Notes: a model not told the origin generated them from the letters alone. A stretch of 53,115 nucleotides of DNA from an uncultured Clostridia bacterium (GCA_947630725.1 CANRIS010000018.1:1-53115), one strand, 5' to 3'. Positions 37,101-44,400 are shown, counted from the first letter of the stretch. Translations and numbers: made by a program.

Positions 37101-39113
37101 TACGGATATGTCATCGGGGTTTCTTTCGTCCTTAGTCGAATCTTTATATTTGTGGAATATAGGCTCTCCCGTTTCGGAGACCTCAGAATCACGCCACATT
37201 ATGTATTTTGTTTCTTTTGTGGCGGGGTCAATATTAACATACTTGATAAGGGGATCGTTCATCCAGATCATATTCTCCATATCAAAGTTAGCCTCCGATA
37301 TATCTTTCGGAAGTCTTATTTCGAGATAGAGCTTTACATGATCCGACTCATAGTATTCAACCGCCGATTCTCTGAGGGCAGTTGATATGGTAAGGTCATA
37401 TACCACATTGTCAAAGCTGCGGACTATGCCGTTATGGGGGTCGTTGTCGTAGCCTTTTTCGGTTTCGTTTCTGTGATCTGCATCTATAAGCTCATCGTAG
37501 GGGATGTCCTGAGGTTCTGTTCCTACCGTGCCTGTTTCACCGAGATTACTTCTTACATAGTATTTAACATTATCATAATATTTGGGATCATAAGAGGTAG
37601 TACTGTCCCAAAATGCCGAACCGTCCGTTACTTCCTTTATTTCAATACTGCTTACATATCCGCCAAAAATCTTTTCGGAAACAAAGCAGAGAGTGCCGCT
37701 AAGCTTATCGGCTGTGGTTGTAAAGGTAAAGCCTTTGATCTGTGTATCATCTTTGTCTATATTTGTTAATTTAAAGGTAGGGTCGGAGGTATAATCTTTG
37801 CTTGCTTCGCTTGCAGGGAGGACAATAAGACGTCTTTCGCCCTTGTTGCCGCTAAGGTTGATGTTAGCAACTTCAACAGTGACAGTATTTTCGGCGCTCA
37901 ACAGTGCATCGACTTCATCTTGGGTAAGCTGACTACTGTCGTCTTCCTTACTTATACTTTCAATATCAACCAAAACTGCATCGTTATAGCCTTCGTAGGA
38001 GCCTTGGTGATATTCTATGCCAAGACCCTCGATTATCTCTCTAAGCAGACTATTATTTTCCTTTTGTGTAATATGGGCAGTATATTTATCTGTTCCTTTC
38101 GTGATCGTAACCTTAGTCTCAGCTATATTTGCAATAGGCATAGGTTCGTCAGCCGTCATAAGGCTTGCGCCGCTTTCAACATTGTCAAGGCCGCTGCCGC
38201 TCGTCACAGAGTCGCCTGCGCCTTCCCAAAGGGACTTGTTGTGGCAGTCATCGGTATGAGTATGCTCTTCCATACCGCAGGAAAGAACCTTTTCATAGCA
38301 GTCAGCCGTGTGAACATGGCCGCTTGTAATGCCGTCCGCAGACATACATTCAGCCGAATGAACGTGCTCCCTGATTTCGGGCAGACCACAAATAAGCTGT
38401 CCGTTTTCATAACAGCTTTCGTCATGTATATGAGCCTGAGCTTTGTCACAAACAAGAGTCCTGACGGTAGTCATACAGCTATCGTCATGGGTATGTCCCT
38501 CTGATTCTTCAAGACCGCAGACAAGCTCCTCGTTTCTTTCGTAGCAACTGTCGTCATGAGAATGCTCCTCGGACTCTTCAAGGCCGCAGACAAGCTCCTC
38601 GGTAACGCTGTAGCAACTGTCGCTGTGGGTATGTCCCTCGGACTCTTCAAGACCGCAGATATACCGTGTTTCCTCAGTGAAGCAGTCTTCGGTGTGAGTA
38701 TGAGGCTCTGTTTCTTCAAGGGGGCAGACAAGCTCGCCGTCAAAATAGCAGAGGTCGTTGTGAGTATGTACAAAAAAGTCTGCTTTTCCACATACAAGAG
38801 TGCCGTTTTCGTCATAGCAGTCCGATGTGTGAGTGTGCAAAGATTCGGTACATTTATACTCGGGCGGAGCGTCAAGCTCGGAGGTATCTATCTGCCCTTC
38901 GGTACACACAAGAGCTGTCGTATAACAGTCGTCCGTGTGGGTATGTTCTTCCATACCGCAATAAACACCGTTTTCCATAGTAATGGCGGGCAGTATAAGC
39001 ATATAGGTCGTAACGAAAACGACCACCACCGCCAGAGAGCCTACTACACGCTGCCACAGCCTGTAACGCTTTCTTAAATTTAAAAATCTCAGAACCCTGT
39101 CTTTAAATGACAT
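28158..39113 (-). CDS. Giant LPXTG-anchored surface protein (3651 aa)
   Basis: Probably a cell-wall-linked adhesin. Order of parts: a basic start and hydrophobic segment (residues 1-44, ending LILPAIT); eleven HxHxxxC repeats (52-290); a large unassigned region; an acidic Thr/Glu/Asp linker (about 1000-1035); four beta-rich modules marked TWDF/TWDL/TWGF (from about 1105, 1270, 1453, 1639); two related modules with YIYF starts (about 1785, 1998); an unassigned region to about 3080; a DUF11-like module with YTITYDN (3090-3360); and an SdrD/Cna B-type domain (SGRVFKDNDQNG, about 3370-3545). The sorting signal is LPETG (3615-3619), a hydrophobic stretch and a basic tail (KRKSRR). GGAGG lies 13 nt upstream of the ATG. 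No sortase gene is in the window. The frame is unbroken for 11 kb, so it is kept under selection. The ligand is unknown. Confidence 0.9.
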   Translation of the reverse strand: MSFKDRVLRFLNLRKRYRLWQRVVGSLAVVVVFVTTYMLILPAITMENGVYCGMEEHTHTDDCYTTALVCTEGQIDTSELDAPPEYKCTESLHTHTSDCYDENGTLVCGKADFFVHTHNDLCYFDGELVCPLEETEPHTHTEDCFTEETRYICGLEESEGHTHSDSCYSVTEELVCGLEESEEHSHDDSCYERNEELVCGLEESEGHTHDDSCMTTVRTLVCDKAQAHIHDESCYENGQLICGLPEIREHVHSAECMSADGITSGHVHTADCYEKVLSCGMEEHTHTDDCHNKSLWEGAGDSVTSGSGLDNVESGASLMTADEPMPIANIAETKVTITKGTDKYTAHITQKENNSLLREIIEGLGIEYHQGSYEGYNDAVLVDIESISKEDDSSQLTQDEVDALLSAENTVTVEVANINLSGNKGERRLIVLPASEASKDYTSDPTFKLTNIDKDDTQIKGFTFTTTADKLSGTLCFVSEKIFGGYVSSIEIKEVTDGSAFWDSTTSYDPKYYDNVKYYVRSNLGETGTVGTEPQDIPYDELIDADHRNETEKGYDNDPHNGIVRSFDNVVYDLTISTALRESAVEYYESDHVKLYLEIRLPKDISEANFDMENMIWMNDPLIKYVNIDPATKETKYIMWRDSEVSETGEPIFHKYKDSTKDERNPDDISVGSSLNMLNNGTPKVSGEGEDTVYNRAYRTPQVGGDSSIDINCQILTGYVELTSSSGGLVLPGTTNLSASINVLASADGDVIQPTFNAYILGNNENLGAEQETLADETQEYKSAEPVDCSNTAGVITKANTTNSFNVNNEIVIVTAAPRYDAHIRLNQDLKRVGNYDFTNGVEYDPDADGDHANSKKGRLMGYGVTLQLYNKTDNRTGHDNTDKNQGYFEKGMKGIELPAGDIEFDISFTATDKNVPKSDKISLPVGGDPLLNLDSENSDTHVITADGEAVAYEDYEAAILEEQLNNDDTVNGIVGRTIVSIISDDSDEVVSYVDETSAEDSENIFNDDTEETSPTEETDPTDENVGSELESRTLIKAVSYAAMPVAEVISQSMAVGAPQTETPEPASDPTDEEYGIMPIATGTDYSDSEYCSYTVSEDKLTHTWDFSKATITTTTKTFGADDTLYNLYFPRKGVRIVPPSDKNLPFLNLKNVAVCIPIPLENAKGGKLEISVGTINANRTIKVGNHTFNLGDVQNNVIELEIHKTDIQTIGNTDNYVRIEGNNDGDIRVTKIVFRGTETPPVISCDSTGEVIPFGECTEDTNKKTTTWDLTKNIPVGEEVIPDNSTIDGGVKFIENDNSKSTKLVNDGLENVYLKLGYTDGKGDGLRIPLPAGTTGGKLTVDFTPDNPSLSSGATLTLGNSSEDDVDSGKIAPELTSGKPYFFRAAQILDTAALAAFTAFPYATVAAGDGCVEIYTKGGEVRITNIALTYDTPNGDTYGDYNFVYGTKTKTWDFTDGNKMPMLPPTAINGDEGYNKVSVENGGNIHGIEVDLTKGSSTNAAEVKFVSYNHGTGDPWYYLSVGYGAILKLPVPPTTKSGTISVTGMQEKDDRWLIVGNNGVEKTDLGNSNKLAESTTPATYNFSQDDIKDGYLYLYTDVDKPDMEIKNIELTYQATATAPQDHDAYGKYNSDDATRTCTWGFGKDDDMPDYDSVEITETTKMEGGMSLVKGTGTSYFHNPDAEGGDPYLFIGDGVDASSALKIPVPKNTESGKLTITPFETGGKVGIGTAAAAGASLTTISGTSAVSITFTADNIDDGFIYLWCDSAKISSISMKYDNTGLLNAYIYFPTKDVSGNVIKPTGIDETKVVYDYYKDSTTYDFKFGTGTSIISFNNRQFAPDTSTGKTDIGGLGEFTIKRSKSELEPKEDTGTKDARITINVPEIDKAQNYKLLVGAYSSGDSARNLYLFDKAESVDGKYKYQTGTIEGVKPDNGASIGSGRTAIFESLEGGKSYTLAINDNFGLYYIALMAYSVAPTTEATWLTDTPPVTPDVRDHRKGVYIYFNDSEEDIKTNTETPAEFPIDITYGRQSDSLKMSDVFSRSKVLKRNSKKHKVDLGEYGTYKIERTSAINSGSGDGEVYNSIMFITVPSDVKGAKLKVGAEANSKTNGTTRTLYLVDCDTINNKKATVQTQTFDKQLNDDEELTSGHQKEFLNLEPGKTYALMGYDGEKFDSFMLFYVLLETYDYKPSGNPWKTNQSIGQDITPPVKESPATLEQGRPDIPEARNGVTPVLWDYKPNIAYTKYGEWGRFLDWDKGNERTNFAKQAAPYNSGYATNESGAPDLQNEGRKLEAVPGWDEQQIYWGGDWKVTNSIINGYTGKNDKGQVWTFDSSALGENSSKAEQASTTEAKTSTYHVKVSDYTFDFDFEGADGGHFPTSFAKETYGTDRHSQFGFGSFVRAFSSGYFTAFIPIPDKAEDQYYLTATITNFHAKSISENEIDREQYLLEQDKYGDEPPQGMQSVNSEVYSEGNLNRGMQKNLSINERGSSDIDIRGANGAGRYLAYDDSWNTNGMALSYLSVGQKVDLWASSMMRTRNDYSVGATNVLLKFDNAFKIDEAELDSNRMAFTDVDDEKRWFGSLLADNLGDYGEVKILFAVDPERKTTGYDGSNAADHERMQNVKEENLWFFEDYDDITSNNYTCIGVLMEVRDTNIAPGNYISLRVPAVVQNVYADNPDKYDPNEVHATVSSIRGWSYSDDLEPDGQVMHGVSWSNTDWTGERDTNKVKKDVGDNWESDTAYRQTDYYVPTNKKCNNKPDTGKSIDTNHGGDLGENSEEITIKSSSGVEGKVTKDKILYYHFDTYQDSGFSASGTYIPYKKVEIKTTDVDDYEPTRYEYATDKYCGYDGGMSAVVVGYQTHIAISDKGSSMNVGGRSGYDKQRNEKPHFIVNEIYAENDNIPESGTSPSSFALSAKAAYEKFSEQIGIISQYTTISSDSEEQLKLIDLKPTGQKTGIQIEVKIDDGSASVKSLSIDKSTIKLTKGEDMTEVALTKEDGTPETNVSAEFEDGGETYTGMTAKISDLTDKSFKLELTDAPVGVRLPDIEFDTTIDEGVQNNQPVVAKAMIRGDLDKRKYEAVLNNIDNDNVYLINQASAQFEKSVSIGSSGQKYVELSDVNNADGLITYTITYDNLDGAERPNIRLYDVLPRAMRSGISEHTQLELVSVGVETLRRADQAGDEALDKNHDGFVHSRYPSANIWLTTYEGDPKNDPSNNALKGKWLNTFSKDYGSGGTGSVNYKELKPPTDVGVDVVGPYHMELTGVGAGGDDDETNTDKGTIKFESTMSSPSSGDNPDFSKVTGIYASIGSVDNDGQDDTGSTSSDSAIGEKGVLKFTITVKASGSTEAGYYSNVANVENASNHEDASTTAAKAAVVTRSISGRVFKDNDQNGLYEKTVGGEAVSSNPDQPYGGVTVSLFRKKSEIEGGGYEQVKHDILGELSYFVGDDDSDGNITTGDDGSYRFDNLPEGEYVVAFDIDDNPSAKPEDYYHKNPTGNIYDGSGATVSGDVLSTFNNDGISVDCLADGSNLKNALAGYEYLIYYNGENNDPTTPLNGGGTPTELDESCVPMASGTEIYDGSSGTAVASVPGEPVNTSIGNYMDNEQYLDLGIPAAESYSLPETGGIGTTGFKIAGGALTLMAIALLICEGKRKSRR
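33834..35846 (-). repeat. Tandem TWDF-type beta modules within the giant protein
   Basis: Residues about 1090-1760 contain four diverged copies of one module. Each starts with a T-W-[DG]-[FL] motif, then a substrate-loop-like stretch with KLxIPxP, a TSGKLTI/KGGKLEI strand pair and a final strand of the type IKNIELTY or ISSISMKY. Spacing between copies is about 165-185 residues. The pattern resembles carbohydrate-binding beta-sandwich modules found with pectin- and other polysaccharide-degrading enzymes. Ligand binding is inference. Confidence 0.6.
38244..38960 (-). repeat. Eleven HxHxxxC repeats at the N-terminus of the giant protein
   Basis: Residues 52-290 carry eleven HxHxxxC units whose cysteines fall at 63, 99, 122, 144, 167, 190, 213, 234, 256, 272 and 290. 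The spacing is about 14-36 residues, most often 22-23. Most units continue to a second cysteine in LVCG or LICG. Neighbouring units such as CGLEESEGHTHSDSCY and CGLEESEEHSHDDSCY are nearly identical, a sign of recent duplication. The His/Cys pattern suggests a metal-binding or cross-linked stalk; the function is not established. Confidence 0.85.
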
Positions 39114-39280
39114 TCGGCTCGCCTCCTTTTTTATCTTGTGATTCCCTTTCCTTAAAATTTATTGTCCCGACAGGTCGATCCGTTTTGGGCGGAGCAAGCT
39201 GCCGGATTGATATTTATCATTTTGTACGGCGTACAGGTCATTATACAAAAATATGCAGACGTATACACCGAATTAATTTT

Positions 39281-39309
39281 ATATTATCACACTATTTTAA
39301 AATAATCAA
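39281..39309 (-). promoter_or_regulatory. Promoter of the giant surface-protein gene
   Basis: Minus strand TTGATT (39304-39309), 17 nt, TAATAT (39281-39286). The leader is about 160 nt and includes a short TGTACGGCGTACA palindrome; I do not recognise a riboswitch in it. Confidence 0.65.
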
Positions 39310-39444
39310 CAATTGTTTAATAAAAATTCGAAAAATTTTGGTAATTTTAATCTGATTGGAATAATTTTCCACGCAATAATTTATATATTATACAATAAAA
39401 ATTACCTTCCGAGGTCTGCGTCGGGGTAAATTATGCCAATCCGA

Positions 39445-39473
39445 TTGACAAGAGGCGCGCGGGGGTATATTAT
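39445..39473 (+). promoter_or_regulatory. Promoter of the ArAE-family gene
   Basis: TTGACA (39445-39450), 17 nt, TATTAT (39468-39473), 78 nt upstream of the start codon. It is divergent from the giant gene. Confidence 0.78.
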
Positions 39474-39550
39474 ATTAATAAGCGTGTCCGCCATCACCTG
39501 TATAGGGCTGCACCCGGACACAGAAATATATTTTTGTGGGAGGAGTGTAA

Positions 39551-40570
39551 ATGGAAAGGCTTAGGCTCAGCAGGCCTGTATTTATAAAGGGAATAAAAAT
39601 TGCCGTGGGAAGTACGGCGGCTATTTTTTTGTCGGAGCTTCTGGGGCTTGACTTTGCAGGCTCATCGGGCATAATAACACTTCTTACCATACTTGATTCG
39701 AGAGTTGACACGTTTAAGCTTTCGCTGCAAAGGATATTGTCGTTTGTGTTCAGTATGACTGTCGCCTATATGATAAGCCGAACACCCATAGGCGATGCGG
39801 CGGGGTTTTTGTTGTATATCGCCATAGTTGTGGAATTCAGCTATCTTGTGAAGTGGGATTCTTCAATATCGACAAACGCCGTTTTCGGCACGCATATTTT
39901 TCTTTCTGCCGAAAGTGTAATAATGAATCGCGGAATGCTGCTGAACGAGCTGGGACTTCTGGTGACAGGCACCACAATGGCGATCGTTATGAATCTGAGA
40001 ATGCCCAAGCTCGAAAAGGAGCTTAGCGAAAATATGGACTATGCCGAAAAAGAGACAAAAAGGCTTTTCAGAAAAATGATAATAAACATATCCAAAAAGG
40101 AAAAGCTCAAAGAGACCCTTGCGGAGACTGAGGCGCTGACGGTTTTTCTTGAAAGAGCCGAAAAGACAGCCGTACTCAGTATGCACAACTCCGATGATGA
40201 CAACGGGAATTTTTTTCTCGGATATTTCACTATGCGAAAAAATCAGTGCGACATAATGATACATTTTATAAAGTGTTTTTCGGCGGTAAACTTCCTGCCC
40301 GAAAACAGCGAAAGAGCAATAGCGTTTTTGCACGAGGTGGCGGACAACTTTTCGATAACCGATGACGTTGACAAAAGGTTGCGAAACCTGAGCCTGCTTC
40401 TGGACGAATTCAAAGCCTATCCCCTGCCGACAACGAGAGACGATTTTGAGACGAGGGCAATTTTGTTTCACGTTCTGAACGAAATGGAGGAGTTTTTGAA
40501 TCTTAAAAAGGAATACCGCAGATACATAAGCCCCGAACAGATACACAATTATTTCGGTGTTGGGGTATAG
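39551..40570 (+). CDS. Aromatic acid exporter family (ArAE/DUF939) membrane protein
   Basis: This 339-aa protein has an N-terminal membrane domain of four to six segments (residues about 10-150), starting GIKIAVGSTAAIFLSELLGL and including SSGIITLLTILDSR. A long, charged, helical cytoplasmic domain follows (about 150-339, ending YISPEQIHNYFG). This is the ArAE_1 plus C-terminal domain layout of Firmicutes proteins related to fusaric acid and p-hydroxybenzoate exporters. The true substrate of this subfamily is not established. GGGAGGAGTGTAA precedes the ATG. Lying one gene from the aryl-acid operon makes export of aryl acids worth considering, but this is inference. Confidence 0.8.
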   Translation: MERLRLSRPVFIKGIKIAVGSTAAIFLSELLGLDFAGSSGIITLLTILDSRVDTFKLSLQRILSFVFSMTVAYMISRTPIGDAAGFLLYIAIVVEFSYLVKWDSSISTNAVFGTHIFLSAESVIMNRGMLLNELGLLVTGTTMAIVMNLRMPKLEKELSENMDYAEKETKRLFRKMIINISKKEKLKETLAETEALTVFLERAEKTAVLSMHNSDDDNGNFFLGYFTMRKNQCDIMIHFIKCFSAVNFLPENSERAIAFLHEVADNFSITDDVDKRLRNLSLLLDEFKAYPLPTTRDDFETRAILFHVLNEMEEFLNLKKEYRRYISPEQIHNYFGVGV

Positions 40571-40610
40571 AAAACATACAAAATACATAAAGCACAAAAA
40601 ACACATAAAA

Positions 40611-40644
40611 AGAGCCGAAAACCGAAGCTTTCGACTCTTTTTTT
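40611..40644. terminator. Bidirectional terminator between the ArAE gene and nifJ
   Basis: AGAGCCGAAA pairs with TTTCGACTCT (one mismatch, loop ACCGAAGC). Seven T follow on the plus strand, and an A-tract on the other side becomes T on the minus strand, so it can serve both converging genes. Confidence 0.8.
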
Positions 40645-40694
40645 ATTTATATTTATATGTCATATATCAACAGCAAAGCATATCGCTGCGGAAA

Positions 40695-43600
40695 TTATTT
40701 AGCCGCAAGATCCTTATACTTGTTGAGTCTCCTCTTTGCGTCAGCCTCGCAAGCCTCGAACAGGTCGTTAGCTGTGTCGGGGAACTGACGTGCGAGCGAG
40801 TTATAACGAACCTCACTGGTGATAAATTCACGGAAGTTTGCCGTAGGCTCTTTTGAGTCAAGAGTGAAGGGGTTCTGTCCCTTTTCTTCAAGAGCGGGAT
40901 TGTAGCGGAAGTTCTGCCAATAACCGCACTCAACGGCTCTCTTTGCTTCTTTCTGCGAGAAGTTCATCTTTATACCGTGGTTGATACAGGGAGCATAGCC
41001 TATGATGAGCGAAGGTCCGGGATAAGCCTCAGCCTCAACAATAGCCTTGATGAGCTGATTCTTGTCGTATCCCATATTTACCTGAGCAACATATACATAG
41101 CCATAGCTCATAGCCATCATACCGAGGTCTTTCTTTCTGATCTTCTTGCCCGAAGCGGCAAACTTAGCAATAGCCGATCTGGGAGTAGACTTTGAAGCCT
41201 GTCCGCCTGTGTTTGAATAAACCTCTGTATCGAATACGAATACGTTAACGTCCTCGCCCGATGCAAGTACATGGTCAAGTCCGCCGTAGCCTATATCATA
41301 AGCCCAACCGTCGCCGCCGAAGATCCACTGGCTCTTCTTAACGAGGTGATCCTTTGCGTCAAGAATGTCGTTTGCAAGAGATTTTGCCTCTCCGTCCTCA
41401 GCCTTTGCAACGAAGTCTGAAAGAGCCTCTACAAGAGCTGCCGATGAAGCCTTTGAAGCCTCTCCGTCCATCATTGTGTCGATCCATGCAGCAGCCGCAG
41501 CCTTTACCTTATCGCAGGGCGATACCTCGATAAGAGATTCAGCCTTCATTTTGATAAGCTCTCTCTGCTGCTTAACGGATGTGTACATACCAAGACCGAA
41601 CTCTGCGTTATCCTCGAAGAGTGAGTTGCACCATGCGGGACCCTGACCCTTGTCGTTCTTTGTATAAGGTGTCGAAGGTGCCGATGCGCCCCAGATAGAA
41701 GAACAGCCTGTTGCGTTGGCGATATACATTCTGTCGCCGAAAAGCTGTGTTATAAGCTTAGCATAGGGAGTTTCGCCGCAGCCTGCGCAAGCGCCCGAGA
41801 ATTCAAACAGGGGCTTTTCAAACTGGCTGCCCTTAACGGTAGTCTTGTTCATGGGGTTAGCCTTTGTGGGCAGACCTACGAGATAATCCCATGCGGGGAT
41901 CTCATCGCTCTGAGTATCGATGGGTACCATAGTGAGAGCCGAGCCCTTGGGTGCGGGACAGATGTCAACACAGTTTCCGCAGCCAAGACAGTCGAGAACG
42001 TCAACCTGGATCTTGAACTTAAGTCCCTTTGCGCCGATAGCGTCCTTTACAGCAAGAGCAGCAGGTGAAGCGGCTACCTCGTCATCTGTAAGAAGGAAAG
42101 GTCTGATAGCAGCGTGAGGACAGATGTACGAACACTGGTTACACTGTATACACTTGTCAACATCCCAAACGGGAACATCAATGGCAATGCCTCTCTTTTC
42201 ATAAGCTGCCGTACCTGCGATAAATGTACCGTCCTCGATACCAACAAACTTGGATACGGGGATAGAGTCGCCCTTCTGAGCGTTCATAACGTCAACTATC
42301 TCGGTTATGAATGCAGGCTTGTCGGATGCTGCTGCAGCCTCTGTTTCTACTGCGTCAGCCCAGCTTGCGGGAACGTCTACCTTGTGAACCTGAGCGATAC
42401 CTGCGTCAACAGCCTGATAGTTCATATTTACGATAGCGTCACCCTTGCGGCCGTATGTCTTCTTGATAGCCTGCTTCATGTAGTCCACAGCATCGGCCTC
42501 GGGGATTATGTTTGCGATCTTGAAGAAAGCAGCCTGAAGAACAGCGTTGAACTTGCTGCCAAGGCCAAGCTCCTTACCGATCTCTACAGCGTTGATTGTG
42601 TAGAAGTTGATCTTCTTTTCTGCAAGAGCCTTCTTTACGCTTGCGGGAAGGTGTGTGTCAAGCTCCTCGTCTGTCCAGATCGTGTTGAGGAGGAAGCTTC
42701 CGCCTTCCTTTATATCTGTTGTAACGTCATACTTTGTGAGATATGACTGCTGATGACAAGCCACAAAATCGGCCTGCTTTACATAGTAGGGACTCTTGAT
42801 GGGGTCCTTACCGAAACGAAGGTGCGATATGGTTATGCCGCCCGACTTCTTTGAGTCATATTCAAAATAAGCCTGAGCATACATATCCGTATGGTCGCCG
42901 ATGATCTTGATTGAGTTTTTGTTTGCGCCGACTGTACCGTCAGAACCAAGTCCCCAGAACTTGCAGCTCTTTGTATGCTCGCCGGTAACGTCGATCTCGG
43001 GACCTGCCTCAAGTGAAAGATTTGTAACATCGTCCTTGATAGCGATGGTGAAAGGATTCTTGGGCTCGTCAGCATCAAGATTCTCAAATACCGAGATGAT
43101 GTGAGCGGGTGTGGTATCCTTTGAGCCAAGGCCATAACGTCCGCCTACGATCTTTCTTACATCGCCTTTTCTGTAGAAGGCTGTACAAACGTCAAGGTAT
43201 AAAGGCTCGCCCTGTGATCCGGGCTCTTTTGTTCTGTCAAGAACAGCGATCTTCTTAGCCGTTGCGGGAACAGCAGCAAGGAACTTGTCTGCAACGAAGG
43301 GTCTGAAGAGATGTACGTTAACAAGACCAACCTTTTCGCCCTTTGCGTTAAGATAGTCTACAGTCTCTTCGATACACTCGCATACAGAGCCCATAGCTAC
43401 TATGATCTTTTCAGCCTCGGGATCTCCGTAATAATTGAAGAGCTGATAATCTCTGCCTGTAAGCTTGGAAATTTCTGCCATATATTCTTCAACAACGGCA
43501 GGAACGTTCTCATAATAAGGATTGCAGGCCTCTCTTGCCTGGAAGAAGATGTCGGGATTCTGAGCAGTACCTCTTGTTACGGGATGTTCGGGATTAAGCG

Positions 43601-44216
43601 CATGATCCTTAAACTCCTTAACAGCCTTCCAGTCAACAAGCTCTCTCAGATCCTCATAGTCAAGAAGCTCGATCTTCTGGATCTCGTGAGATGTTCTGAA
43701 ACCGTCAAAGAAGTGAAGGAAAGGAACCTTGCCCTTTATTGCCGAAAGATGAGCAACTGCGCCGAGATCCATAACCTGCTGTACGCTTGACGAAGCCAGC
43801 ATAGCAAAGCCCGTTGCGCGGCACGCCATAACGTCGGAGTGATCGCCGAAGATATTGAGAGCGTGTGAAGCAACGCATCTTGCGGATACGTGGATAACGC
43901 AGGGAAGCAGCTCACCGGCAATCTTATACATATCGGGTATCATAAGAAGAAGTCCCTGTGAAGCCGTATAAGTTGTTGTAAGAGCGCCTGTAGAAAGTGA
44001 ACCGTGTACAGCGCCTGCCGCACCGGCCTCAGACTGCATTTCTACAACCTTTACAGTCTGACCGAAAAGATTCTTCTTACCTCTGGCTGCGTCCTCATCA
44101 ACGTGCTCAGCCATGGGTGACGAAGGTGTAATTGGGAAGATACCGGCAACTTCTGTAAATGCATATGATATTTCAGCAGCAGCCTGGTTACCGTCCATTG
44201 TTTGCATTCTAGGCAT
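40695..44216 (-). CDS. nifJ: Pyruvate:ferredoxin (flavodoxin) oxidoreductase
   Basis: This 1173-aa single-chain enzyme oxidises pyruvate to acetyl-CoA and CO2 and reduces ferredoxin, the centre of clostridial fermentation. Domains in order: pyrimidine/transketolase-like domain with YAFTEVAGIFPITPSSPMAEH; CoA-binding and gamma-type domains; an inserted 2x[4Fe-4S] ferredoxin domain (CIQCNQCSYICPHAA and CLGCGNCVDICP); and the thiamine-diphosphate domain. The last has a third cluster ligand segment CAGCGETPY and the GDGWAYDIGYGG to EVYSNTGGQ motif. Length matches the family. AAGGGGGACA precedes the ATG. The gene is monocistronic, with an upstream hairpin leader. Confidence 0.97.
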   Translation of the reverse strand: MPRMQTMDGNQAAAEISYAFTEVAGIFPITPSSPMAEHVDEDAARGKKNLFGQTVKVVEMQSEAGAAGAVHGSLSTGALTTTYTASQGLLLMIPDMYKIAGELLPCVIHVSARCVASHALNIFGDHSDVMACRATGFAMLASSSVQQVMDLGAVAHLSAIKGKVPFLHFFDGFRTSHEIQKIELLDYEDLRELVDWKAVKEFKDHALNPEHPVTRGTAQNPDIFFQAREACNPYYENVPAVVEEYMAEISKLTGRDYQLFNYYGDPEAEKIIVAMGSVCECIEETVDYLNAKGEKVGLVNVHLFRPFVADKFLAAVPATAKKIAVLDRTKEPGSQGEPLYLDVCTAFYRKGDVRKIVGGRYGLGSKDTTPAHIISVFENLDADEPKNPFTIAIKDDVTNLSLEAGPEIDVTGEHTKSCKFWGLGSDGTVGANKNSIKIIGDHTDMYAQAYFEYDSKKSGGITISHLRFGKDPIKSPYYVKQADFVACHQQSYLTKYDVTTDIKEGGSFLLNTIWTDEELDTHLPASVKKALAEKKINFYTINAVEIGKELGLGSKFNAVLQAAFFKIANIIPEADAVDYMKQAIKKTYGRKGDAIVNMNYQAVDAGIAQVHKVDVPASWADAVETEAAAASDKPAFITEIVDVMNAQKGDSIPVSKFVGIEDGTFIAGTAAYEKRGIAIDVPVWDVDKCIQCNQCSYICPHAAIRPFLLTDDEVAASPAALAVKDAIGAKGLKFKIQVDVLDCLGCGNCVDICPAPKGSALTMVPIDTQSDEIPAWDYLVGLPTKANPMNKTTVKGSQFEKPLFEFSGACAGCGETPYAKLITQLFGDRMYIANATGCSSIWGASAPSTPYTKNDKGQGPAWCNSLFEDNAEFGLGMYTSVKQQRELIKMKAESLIEVSPCDKVKAAAAAWIDTMMDGEASKASSAALVEALSDFVAKAEDGEAKSLANDILDAKDHLVKKSQWIFGGDGWAYDIGYGGLDHVLASGEDVNVFVFDTEVYSNTGGQASKSTPRSAIAKFAASGKKIRKKDLGMMAMSYGYVYVAQVNMGYDKNQLIKAIVEAEAYPGPSLIIGYAPCINHGIKMNFSQKEAKRAVECGYWQNFRYNPALEEKGQNPFTLDSKEPTANFREFITSEVRYNSLARQFPDTANDLFEACEADAKRRLNKYKDLAAK

Positions 44217-44246
44217 TTTTTTGTCCCCCTTATTTCATTATTTTTT

Positions 44247-44283
44247 GACACTGCCGCAGGCTTCGGTGACCTGCAGCCCTGTC
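44247..44283 (-). promoter_or_regulatory. Hairpin in the nifJ leader
   Basis: Two 14-nt arms (44270-44283 with 44247-44260 on the minus strand) form a stem interrupted by a 2x2 internal loop, with a 9-nt loop containing CCGAAG. It ends about 30 nt upstream of the nifJ start and is followed by A-rich sequence, so it is not a terminator. Its role is unknown. Confidence 0.5.
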
Positions 44284-44372
44284 TTTGATGAAAATATTTT
44301 TATCGTCCGCAAGCCCCTCCGACGCTCACAAGAGCCGCCCGAAGGATACGGACACAAAATACCTTAGATATT

Positions 44373-44400
44373 ATTATAGCACAGATTTTAAAATAGTAAA
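44373..44400 (-). promoter_or_regulatory. Probable nifJ promoter
   Basis: A perfect TATAAT (44373-44378) with a weak TTTACT (44395-44400) at 16 nt on the minus strand, giving a leader of about 150 nt. Confidence 0.6.

Noticed and set aside
38244..38960. Possible CRISPR-like or DNA tandem repeat array
   Set aside because: The repetition is at protein level (HxHxxxC units) within an open reading frame; DNA spacing and sequence vary too much for CRISPR, and no cas genes are present.
28158..39113. Giant gene as a non-ribosomal peptide or polyketide synthase because of its size
   Set aside because: No carrier, adenylation or ketosynthase motifs; it has an N-terminal hydrophobic export segment and an LPETG wall anchor.
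40571..40694. Hidden small gene between the ArAE gene and nifJ
   Set aside because: Only an A-rich stretch and a terminator hairpin; the open frames are short or overlap nifJ in antisense.
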